The position numbers were made by a program, and so were the translations under genes. A stretch of 5,430 nucleotides of DNA, taken from contig JAJTBK010000021.1 in the NCBI GenBank assembly GCA_021286965.1, positions 1 to 5,430 on the forward strand. The letters are read 5' to 3'. Under the pieces are notes generated by a model that ran no database searches, was not told the DNA's origin, and worked only from the letters and a program-made list of their open reading frames with translations. Below are positions 1-5,430 of the stretch, one piece after another (positions within the stretch are counted from its first letter, which is position 1; the number at the start of each line of letters is the position of its first letter). This DNA is from Comamonadaceae bacterium. Its GTDB lineage: Bacteria > Pseudomonadota > Gammaproteobacteria > Burkholderiales > Burkholderiaceae_C.

Positions 1-1582
1 CCTGGCTGAATTTTTCAAACACCTTCTCGTGCAGCTGCGGTGCAATGCCGCAGCCGGTATCACGCACCCGCAGCTGCAGCCACTGGCCGTCAGCGGCCAG
101 CTCGGCCTCCAGGGTGATGCTGCCGACGGTGGTGAACTTGATGGCGTTGGAGAGCAGGTTGCACAGAATCTGCTTGAGCTTGAGGCGGTCGGTGTACAGC
201 TGCAGCGGCAAATCGCTGGCGCAATGCAGCTGCAAGGTCAGCGCCTTGGCCACGGCACTGACGCGAAACAGCTGCGTGACTTCGGTCAGCAAGGGCCGCA
301 GCTCGACCTGCTCGGGGTGGACGGCCATGGCGCCGGCCTCGATCTTGGCCAGATCCAGGATTTCGGTCAGCAGGGCGTTCAGGTGCTCCGCACCCTGGCG
401 GATCAGGGCCGCCTGCTCGCGCGTCTTGGCCTCCTGGCTGCGCCGCTCCAGCAGCTCGGCAAAGCCCCGGATACTGGTCAGGGGCGTGCGCAGCTCGTGC
501 GACATGGCGGCCAGGAATTCGCTCTTGGCCTGGTTGGCCTGCTGCGCCTGGGCCTCGCTGCGCTGCAGCTGCGCGTGGCTGTGTGCCAGGCGCTCGATGC
601 TGCCCAGGAAGACGATGACGAAGCCCAGCACCGCCACCGTCAAGGCCAGCGTCAGGGCCAGGACGATGTTGCGCGTGGCGCGCCAGGCGGCAAACGCCTC
701 TTGCTGCGAGGTGCCAGTCAGCACCACCAGCGGGTAGGCGCCCACCCGGCTAAAGCCGATGATGCGCTCCTGCCCATCGGCCGAGGGCGACAGCAACGCC
801 CCCTCATGCTGCGCGCGCAGCTGCTGCACCAGGCTGGCGGGCAGGGGCTTGTCGATATCGAGGCGCTGCTGGTCGATGACCCGCACCCGAATGCCGCCAT
901 CGAGCCCGGCCAGCACCACGCCGCCGGCATTGCCCAGGGCCACGCCCTGGTAGACGCTAACGAAATGCTCCTGGTTCAGCGACGCCACCACCACCCCCAG
1001 CGTGCCGCCATCAGCCCCGGCAATGCGGCGCGAGAGCTGGATCGTCCACTTGCCCGAGACCTTGCCCTGCAGCGGCTGGCTGATGAACAGCCCCTGGTGC
1101 AGCATGGGCTGCAGCTGCGGCACCTGGGCCGCAGGCAACAGGTGCACGCGCACGTGGTCGCGCTCCAGCAGGTTCACCCGCTGGCCGCGCACACCGTCCG
1201 GGTCGAGGTTGCTGGCAATGAAGCGCCCATCGGGCCCCACCAGGGACAGCTGCGTCAGAATGTCCGGCGCCATGCCGGTTTCGTTGGTGATGCGCACAAT
1301 GGCAGCACCATCGAGGCTGCCGTTGCGTGCCTCTTCTGCCAGGCGCGACATGGCCTGGTCCACGGTGGCAATGATGCGCAGCGTGTGCTCCTGCAGCGCC
1401 AGCGCCGTGTTGCGGTTCTGGCGCAGTTCGGCGTCCAGGGTTTCCTGCCACTGCCAATGCAGCAGGCCGACGATGGTGACCCAGGCCCCCAGCAGCACCA
1501 GGGCGCTGAACGAAAACGCAGCCAGGGAATAACCCCGGGCCGGGCCATCAGGACGCCAACGCCACAGCGCAGAGAAGTTCAT
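1..1582 (-). CDS. Membrane sensor histidine kinase with dCache sensor (C-terminus outside the window)
   Basis: Translating the minus strand from the ATG at 1582 gives 527 residues without a stop to the left edge. Order: membrane segment about 19-41; periplasmic double-Cache domain about 42-304, including SLVGPDGRF, RVNLLERDH (135-143) and GKVSGKWTIQLSRR (173-186); second membrane segment about 305-327; a short coiled linker from about 329 to 353; HisKA with phospho-acceptor H362 in MSHELRTPL, and DLAKIEAG closing its second helix; start of HATPase_c with N-box NLLSNAIKF (475-483, key N479), G1 box DTGCGI (508-513) and VFEKFSQ at the edge. The G2 box and any receiver or Hpt domain lie outside. 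There is no PAS domain, unlike the kinase upstream. The start is set by a four-base ATGA overlap with the previous stop; the next in-frame ATG (residue 78) would remove the first membrane segment. Kinase identity is near certain; whether it is a hybrid kinase cannot be seen. Confidence 0.95.
   Translation of the reverse strand, partial: MNFSALWRWRPDGPARGYSLAAFSFSALVLLGAWVTIVGLLHWQWQETLDAELRQNRNTALALQEHTLRIIATVDQAMSRLAEEARNGSLDGAAIVRITNETGMAPDILTQLSLVGPDGRFIASNLDPDGVRGQRVNLLERDHVRVHLLPAAQVPQLQPMLHQGLFISQPLQGKVSGKWTIQLSRRIAGADGGTLGVVVASLNQEHFVSVYQGVALGNAGGVVLAGLDGGIRVRVIDQQRLDIDKPLPASLVQQLRAQHEGALLSPSADGQERIIGFSRVGAYPLVVLTGTSQQEAFAAWRATRNIVLALTLALTVAVLGFVIVFLGSIERLAHSHAQLQRSEAQAQQANQAKSEFLAAMSHELRTPLTSIRGFAELLERRSQEAKTREQAALIRQGAEHLNALLTEILDLAKIEAGAMAVHPEQVELRPLLTEVTQLFRVSAVAKALTLQLHCASDLPLQLYTDRLKLKQILCNLLSNAIKFTTVGSITLEAELAADGQWLQLRVRDTGCGIAPQLHEKVFEKFSQ
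1579..1582 (-). other. ATGA stop/start overlap between the two kinase genes
   Basis: The ATG of the second kinase (1582-1580) overlaps the TGA stop of the first (1581-1579). The 18 bases upstream of this ATG on the minus strand are GC-rich without an AGGAG-like element, so translation probably depends on re-initiation. This would tie the amounts of the two kinases together. Confidence 0.9.
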
Positions 1583-4098
1583 AGCAACGCCGCCGGCATG
1601 GTATCGGTGTAGCCGGCGCTCGGCAGGTGGATGTGGAACACGGCGCCGCCCTCGTTGGCGTTGCTGGCATGGATGCGCCCACCGTGGGCGGTGACGATTT
1701 TCTGGCAGATCGCCAGCCCCAGCCCGGTACCGCCGGCGCCGTCACGCGTCTGGCTCGACTGCACGAAGGGCTGGAAAATGCTCTCGAGCTCGGCCGTCGG
1801 AATGCCGGGGCCCTGGTCGTGCAGGCTGACATAGATGCTGTGCTCATCGGGCATCTGTGCGTGCACGCGCAGGCTGCTGCCTGCGGGCGAGAACTTGATG
1901 GCATTGGCCAGCACGTTGCGCACCACCTGGGCAAAGCGCACCGGATCGACCTTGGCCACCAGCGGCGCACGCCCGAGCTGCAGCTGCAGCTGCAGTTGCT
2001 TGGCCTGCAGCTGCGGCGCCAGCTCGGCACCCACATCTTCGATGATGTCGCGCACGTCGTGGCGGTCGAACTGGAAGGCGCCGACCACGCTCTCGATCTT
2101 GGCCAGGTCCAGCAGGTCGTTCACCAGGATCAGCATCCGCTCGCCGGCGGCGTGGATGTCCTCGAACATGCCCGCCAGCTTGGGCTGCTGGCGCCCACGC
2201 GCCACCCCCAGCTCCGAAAAGCCCAGGATCGACTGCAGCGGCGTGCGCAGCTCATGGCTGATGTTGGCAACGAACTCGCTCTTGGCCGTCATCGCCTGCT
2301 CCGACAGGTGGCGCGCCGCCAACAGGTCGGTGACGTCCATCTTCACCACCAAAATGGCCTGCAACTGTCCTTGGGCCGAGCGCAGGCAGACCTTGGTCAC
2401 CTGCACGTCGCACCAGCTGCCATCGGGGCGCTGCAGGCGCTCCTGGTAACACACCGGGCCGCCGCTGGCGAGCAGTTCTTCGCTGTGCGCATCGTAGGCC
2501 TGTGCCTCTTGTGGCGGCAAAAAATCCTGGTTACGCCGCCCCAGCACCTCGCTGCGCGGCAGGCGCATGAAAGCCTCCCAGGCGGGGTTGACGGAGAGAA
2601 AGCGCCCCTGCAAATCCGTCACCCCCATGGGCAGGGGATTGGCCTGCAGCAGCTGCTGCGCATACGCCAGCTGCTCGTGCAGCTGCGCCTGGGCCGCCAG
2701 CAGGGCCGTCACGTCCACGGCGCTGCCGGCAAAACCGCGCAGGCGCCCTTCGGGCGTGCGCAGTGGCACGACGGAAATATCGAGGGTACGCACTTCGCCC
2801 TCGCTCCCCGGCACGCAGACCTGGGCGGTGCGCACGCCCTCGGTGCGGGCAGGGTTGAACAACGCATCGACGGCGGCCTGGCACTCGGGACACACCAGCT
2901 CGCGCAGATGGCGTCCACGCGCCAGTTCCGGGCTTTGGTGCGCCAGCACCTGCCAGCGCGAGTTCACAAGGCGGATCTGGCCCTGCACGTCGGTGCGGAA
3001 GATCAGCTCCTGCACACTCTTGAACAGCAGCGACAGCTCCTGCTCGCGCCGTGCCGTCTCCTGCAGCGCCGCATCACGCTCGCGCTGCGCCTGCGCCTTG
3101 CCGCGTGCATTGCGCCAGGCGCTGGCCGTCATGCCGCCAGCCAGGGTCAGCGCCAGCAGCATGAACACCAGCGGTGCGCGCTGCCCCCGCAGCCACAGCC
3201 GCAGCGTGGCGGCATAGGGCTCCTGCACCACCACCGCCAGCGGCTGGGTGCCCGAGCGGTGCCAGGCCAGCAGCGGTTGGCGGTCGAGCATGTGCCCCGG
3301 GCCGCTGCTACCACGGTGCCCCTCGGCCGGCAGGGGCAGCGCCTTGGCATCGCTGCTGCCGCCGACCTGGCTGAGCAGGCGGCCATCGTCGAGCTGCAAG
3401 CGCACCAGCGTGCCGTTTTCGCTCAGGTCGATGAGCTGCTGCTGGTACACGGCCAAGGCATCGGGGTTGAGCTGGGCCACCAGCAGCACGTGGTGCAGCG
3501 GCGTCAGCTGCACCCGGCGCAGCAGCGGGATGTAGCCCAGGCCCGACGGCGGCGGGCTCTGCTGCGGCGGCTGCACCAGGCCGCGCCCGGCTTGCCAGGC
3601 GCCAATCACCATGCGCTCGCTGCTCGGGGATTGGGGCAACAGCTGCTGCAGATTGACGCGCCCGCCCTGGTCGCTGGCCTGGGTGGACCGCAGCACCCGC
3701 CCCTGCGCATCCAGCAGCGCCAGGCTGCGCAGGAACGGCAGGCTCTGCAGGTAATACGCCTGCTGCGCCTGCAGCCGATCGAGCAGCAGCGCCGGCAACG
3801 CTGGCGCCACCGGCGCCGCATCGGTCAGGGTGGCGGCCAGGTTGTCCAGCGCCAGGTTGCCAGCCTCAAACACCTGGCTGGCATGGGCCTCGAGCACGCT
3901 GGCCAGCAGCTCCAGGCGCTGGCGCTCGCGCTGCTGGGTTTGCAACAGGTCGCGCCCCATGAGCGCGCCGGTGCTCAGGATGATGCCCAGCACCAGCAGC
4001 CCGCCGCCGAGCAGCACACGATGGCTGGTCGATTGCAGCCACCGCTTCCAGGGCAAGGTGGTGGAGGGCACAGGGCGCAGCGGGGCAGGAGGCTTCAT
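1579..4098 (-). CDS. Membrane sensor histidine kinase with dCache-like sensor and two PAS domains
   Basis: An 839-residue inner-membrane histidine kinase. Visible order: a proline-rich cytoplasmic lead; first membrane segment about 28-48; periplasmic region about 49-308, resembling a double Cache domain; second membrane segment about 309-327; a charged linker (about 328-355); PAS 1 about 356-466; a short helical linker; PAS 2 about 481-592, ending in MDVTDL; HisKA with phospho-acceptor H615 in ISHELRTPL; HATPase_c with N-box NVLANAIKF (728-736, key N732), G1 box DQGPGI (761-766), FQPF (775-778) and G2 box GTGLGLAI (790-797). All catalytic boxes are intact. There is no receiver or Hpt domain, so it needs a separate partner regulator. 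PAS 1 contains a CPEC pair (C403, C406). The ATG at 4098 lies 37 bases past the previous stop and is the last start that keeps the first membrane segment; the next ATG (residue 47) would lose it. An upstream ATG at 4245 would run inside the binding-protein gene. No clear Shine-Dalgarno precedes 4098. Confidence 0.95.
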   Translation of the reverse strand: MKPPAPLRPVPSTTLPWKRWLQSTSHRVLLGGGLLVLGIILSTGALMGRDLLQTQQRERQRLELLASVLEAHASQVFEAGNLALDNLAATLTDAAPVAPALPALLLDRLQAQQAYYLQSLPFLRSLALLDAQGRVLRSTQASDQGGRVNLQQLLPQSPSSERMVIGAWQAGRGLVQPPQQSPPPSGLGYIPLLRRVQLTPLHHVLLVAQLNPDALAVYQQQLIDLSENGTLVRLQLDDGRLLSQVGGSSDAKALPLPAEGHRGSSGPGHMLDRQPLLAWHRSGTQPLAVVVQEPYAATLRLWLRGQRAPLVFMLLALTLAGGMTASAWRNARGKAQAQRERDAALQETARREQELSLLFKSVQELIFRTDVQGQIRLVNSRWQVLAHQSPELARGRHLRELVCPECQAAVDALFNPARTEGVRTAQVCVPGSEGEVRTLDISVVPLRTPEGRLRGFAGSAVDVTALLAAQAQLHEQLAYAQQLLQANPLPMGVTDLQGRFLSVNPAWEAFMRLPRSEVLGRRNQDFLPPQEAQAYDAHSEELLASGGPVCYQERLQRPDGSWCDVQVTKVCLRSAQGQLQAILVVKMDVTDLLAARHLSEQAMTAKSEFVANISHELRTPLQSILGFSELGVARGRQQPKLAGMFEDIHAAGERMLILVNDLLDLAKIESVVGAFQFDRHDVRDIIEDVGAELAPQLQAKQLQLQLQLGRAPLVAKVDPVRFAQVVRNVLANAIKFSPAGSSLRVHAQMPDEHSIYVSLHDQGPGIPTAELESIFQPFVQSSQTRDGAGGTGLGLAICQKIVTAHGGRIHASNANEGGAVFHIHLPSAGYTDTMPAALL
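1978..1995. repeat. Three perfect CTGCAG units inside the first kinase gene
   Basis: CTGCAG occurs three times head to tail, with imperfect copies on either side. On the minus strand it encodes part of an alternating Gln-Leu run, residues 701-708 of the first kinase, near the start of the ATPase domain. The alternating pattern suits a beta strand. It is probably a by-product of CTG and CAG codon preference. Confidence 0.5.
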
Positions 4099-4135
4099 GG
4101 AGCGAGAGGGGCGTGGAGAACGATCGTGTTGGCGG
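4099..4135 (-). other. Short intergenic gap, binding-protein gene to first kinase
   Basis: The only non-coding stretch in the window, 37 bases. Read on the minus strand it is pyrimidine-rich just before the kinase ATG (CCCCTCTCGCTCC) with no AGGAG-like ribosome site. I see no hairpin followed by a T run and no convincing promoter boxes, so the operon probably reads straight through. Confidence 0.6.
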
Positions 4136-4936
4136 CTAAGGACGCAACATGTCCTGCAGCCCGTAGCGCTGCGCCGCCTGGGCCAGGCGGCCATCCTTGC
4201 GGATGCGGGTGACGAAGTCGTTGAGCACCTGCAGCCACTGCGCATCGCCGAGCTGGCAGGCGTAGCCGTAGGGCAGCGGGTAAAACGGCTGCGGCGATGC
4301 CAGGCGCACGGCCCAGTCGGAATGCCGCACCAGGGTCTGGCTGTAGGGGTAGTCGGTCATGAAGACGTCGATGCGCCCGGCCTGCAGCTCGCGCTCGCGC
4401 GTCTGCGGCGGCGCCAGGCGCACCAGCTGCGCATGGCGCAGGCGTTCCTGCATCACCGGCTCCATGAACGAGCCCACCAAAACACCCACCTGGATGCCTG
4501 GCTGGTCGATGTCGGCCCATTGGCGCACGACGCGGTTGGTGCGGGTGGTGATGGCGTAGATGTCGCCGTGCAGGTAGGGGGCGGTAAAGGCCATGGCCTG
4601 CAAGCGCTGGGGCAGTATGGCGACGCCGGTCATGGCAACGTCGCAGCGGCCGCTGTTCAGGTCCTGCGCCAGGTTCGGCAGCTGGGTATCGACGAACACC
4701 ACCTGCAGCTGCAGATCCTCGCCCAGCGCCCTCGCCAGTTCGATGTCCAGCCCCTGCAGCTCCCCCGAGCGCGGCTCGCGCCAGCTGATGCCCTGGTAGG
4801 CCGGCCAGACGCACACCTTGACCTCCTTGCCCGATTGCACCCGCGCCAGCACCTCACCCGCCTGCCCGGCCGCAGCCAGGCACAGCCCGGCAGCAGCCAG
4901 GGCCAGGCGGCAGCACCATGTCAGCAGGCGGCTCAT
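4136..4936 (-). CDS. Periplasmic solute-binding protein, family 3 (amino-acid-binding type)
   Basis: A 266-residue secreted binding protein of the SBP_bac_3 type, a usual length for the family. Residues 1-26 form a Sec signal peptide: a basic start (R3, R10), a hydrophobic stretch and a likely AGQA cleavage site after A26. C19 is not in a proper lipobox (AGLC), so a lipoprotein is unlikely. Family marks in order are GLDIELARALG (62-72), GRCDVAMTG (96-104), R111 before FTAPY (117-121), GVLVGSF (151-157) and GRIDVFMTD (187-195). R111 and D195 align by eye with the residues that grip the carboxylate and amino group of amino-acid ligands in glutamine-binding protein. The ATG at 4936 was chosen because it overlaps the previous stop as ATGA and places the signal peptide at the N-terminus; an in-frame ATG at 4984 would add 16 unlike residues and overlap the HD-GYP gene further. 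No permease or ATPase gene lies nearby and a sensor kinase follows, so a role as a co-sensor is plausible. The ligand is unknown. Confidence 0.92.
   Translation of the reverse strand: MSRLLTWCCRLALAAAGLCLAAAGQAGEVLARVQSGKEVKVCVWPAYQGISWREPRSGELQGLDIELARALGEDLQLQVVFVDTQLPNLAQDLNSGRCDVAMTGVAILPQRLQAMAFTAPYLHGDIYAITTRTNRVVRQWADIDQPGIQVGVLVGSFMEPVMQERLRHAQLVRLAPPQTRERELQAGRIDVFMTDYPYSQTLVRHSDWAVRLASPQPFYPLPYGYACQLGDAQWLQVLNDFVTRIRKDGRLAQAAQRYGLQDMLRP
4933..4936 (-). other. ATGA stop/start overlap, HD-GYP gene to binding-protein gene
   Basis: Read on the minus strand, the ATG of the binding-protein gene (4936-4934) shares two bases with the TGA stop of the HD-GYP gene (4935-4933). This arrangement usually goes with translational coupling. 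The bases just upstream (minus strand) show no strong Shine-Dalgarno, which fits re-initiation by ribosomes finishing the HD-GYP gene. Confidence 0.9.
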
Positions 4937-5430
4937 GGCTGCGGGCTTTCGGCTTGCACCAGGTCGGCAAAGCTCATGCGGCATTCGGTCACGCGCAGGC
5001 GCAGGGCCTCGAGTGCCTCCAGGTGCTCAAGAAAGCAATCGACCACGGTGGGGTCGAACGCCCGCCCCCGCTGCTCGCGCAGCATCTGCAGCGCAACGTC
5101 GCTGCTGAATGCGGGGCGGTAGACGCGGTCCATGGTCAGGGCGTCGTAGAAATCGACCACGCTGACGATACGCCCGGACAGGGGGATGCCCTCCCCCGCC
5201 AGCTGGCGCGGGTAGCCCTGGCCGTCCCAGCGCTCGTGGTGCGTCAAGGCCACCTCGGCAGCGAGCTGGAACAGCGCGATGCGCGACTTGCCCAGCATGT
5301 CCGCGCCCAGGGCGGCGTGGCGGTTCATGATCTGGCGCTCCTCGGGCGTGAAGCTGCCGGGCTTCTTGAGCACGCTGTCGGGAATGCCGATCTTGCCCAC
5401 GTCGTGCATGGGCGCGGCCTTGCGCAGCAG
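4933..5430 (-). CDS. HD-GYP domain c-di-GMP phosphodiesterase, probably response regulator (C-terminal part)
   Basis: The last 165 residues of a protein whose start lies beyond the right edge. HD-GYP proteins hydrolyse the second messenger cyclic di-GMP in the cytoplasm. Numbering from the first visible residue, the fragment shows the HD pair H9-D10 in MHDVGKIGIPD, H38 in NRHAALGADML, H64-H65 followed by the signature DGQGYP (69-74), and D93 in VVDFYDALT. These are the family's metal-ligand positions, so the active site looks intact. The AAPMHDVGKIGIPD style resembles RpfG-type response regulators, so a receiver domain in the missing N-terminus is likely but not seen. One small oddity is RVYRPA (102-107), where RPYRPA or RPYKPA is more usual. 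The TGA stop overlaps the ATG of the downstream binding-protein gene, which suggests co-translation. The family call is near certain; the receiver and the substrate in vivo are inferred. Confidence 0.95.
   Translation of the reverse strand: MLRKAAPMHDVGKIGIPDSVLKKPGSFTPEERQIMNRHAALGADMLGKSRIALFQLAAEVALTHHERWDGQGYPRQLAGEGIPLSGRIVSVVDFYDALTMDRVYRPAFSSDVALQMLREQRGRAFDPTVVDCFLEHLEALEALRLRVTECRMSFADLVQAESPQP

Noticed and set aside
29..1612. A 527-codon open frame on the plus strand
   Set aside because: It is the antisense shadow of the second kinase. The minus-strand reading has two membrane helices, SHELRTPL and NLLSNAIKF in the right order; the plus-strand product has nothing recognisable.
1011..2036. 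Minus-strand open frames at 1011-1457, 1255-1548 and 1548-2036
   Set aside because: They are out of frame with the two kinase genes that cover the region. The kinase frames carry the conserved boxes; these carry only Arg, Ala, Pro and Cys-rich sequence.
1627..4212. An 861-codon open frame on the plus strand
   Set aside because: It lies antisense to the first kinase, whose minus-strand frame shows complete PAS, HisKA and HATPase_c motifs. The plus-strand product is rich in His, Gln, Arg, Leu and Ala with no family motif, as expected from reading GC-rich codons backwards.
4097..4245. A longer N-terminus for the first kinase, starting at 4245
   Set aside because: The extra 49 residues would overlap the 3' end of the binding-protein gene by more than 100 bases and look like out-of-frame sequence rich in Arg, Ser and Cys. 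The ATG at 4098 gives a normal lead before the membrane segment.
4095..4814. A 239-codon minus-strand open frame
   Set aside because: It is out of frame with the solute-binding protein, which has a signal peptide and family motifs. The alternative product is Ala, Gly, Arg and Pro-rich without motifs.
4879..4936. Lipoprotein signal in the binding protein
   Set aside because: C19 is preceded by AGL, and a Leu just before the Cys does not fit a lipobox. A cut after AGQA fits an ordinary Sec signal better.
3830..5122. A 430-codon open frame on the plus strand
   Set aside because: It crosses three minus-strand genes with strong family motifs, is low in complexity and shows no domain.

Overview
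The window is a high-GC (about two-thirds G+C by eye), gene-dense stretch of bacterial chromosome. All four recognisable genes lie on the minus strand, so transcription runs from the right edge to the left edge. Codon use, protein style and the combination of an RpfG-like HD-GYP protein with dCache-type sensor kinases suggest a betaproteobacterium, perhaps Comamonadaceae. That placement is inference from style, not from a marker gene.

In transcription order the genes are: (1) the C-terminal part of an HD-GYP cyclic-di-GMP phosphodiesterase, entering from the right edge and ending at 4933; (2) a 266-residue secreted family-3 solute-binding protein, 4936 to 4136; (3) an 839-residue membrane histidine kinase with a periplasmic double-Cache-like sensor, two PAS domains, HisKA and HATPase_c, 4098 to 1579; (4) a second membrane histidine kinase with a related periplasmic sensor but no PAS domain, starting at 1582 and running off the left edge after 527 residues, inside its ATPase domain. 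Genes 1/2 and 3/4 overlap by four bases (ATGA); genes 2/3 are 37 bases apart. No terminator or convincing promoter is visible between them, so they look like one operon whose promoter lies beyond the right edge.

Taken together this looks like a signalling cassette rather than a transport operon. There is a periplasmic binding protein with no transporter permease or ATPase beside it in the window, two sensor kinases with a periplasmic input domain each, and an intracellular c-di-GMP hydrolase that probably carries a receiver domain in its missing N-terminus. A plausible model, which is inference, is that a small solute, possibly amino-acid-like, is read in the periplasm by the binding protein and/or the Cache domains, and that the kinases pass the signal to the HD-GYP protein to lower c-di-GMP. 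Every family here is known; what merits a second look is the arrangement.

The plus strand carries very long open frames (including one of 861 codons), but these are antisense shadows of the kinase genes. I see no tRNA, rRNA, CRISPR array, insertion sequence or attachment site. The only stretch without a gene is the 37-base gap at 4099-4135.
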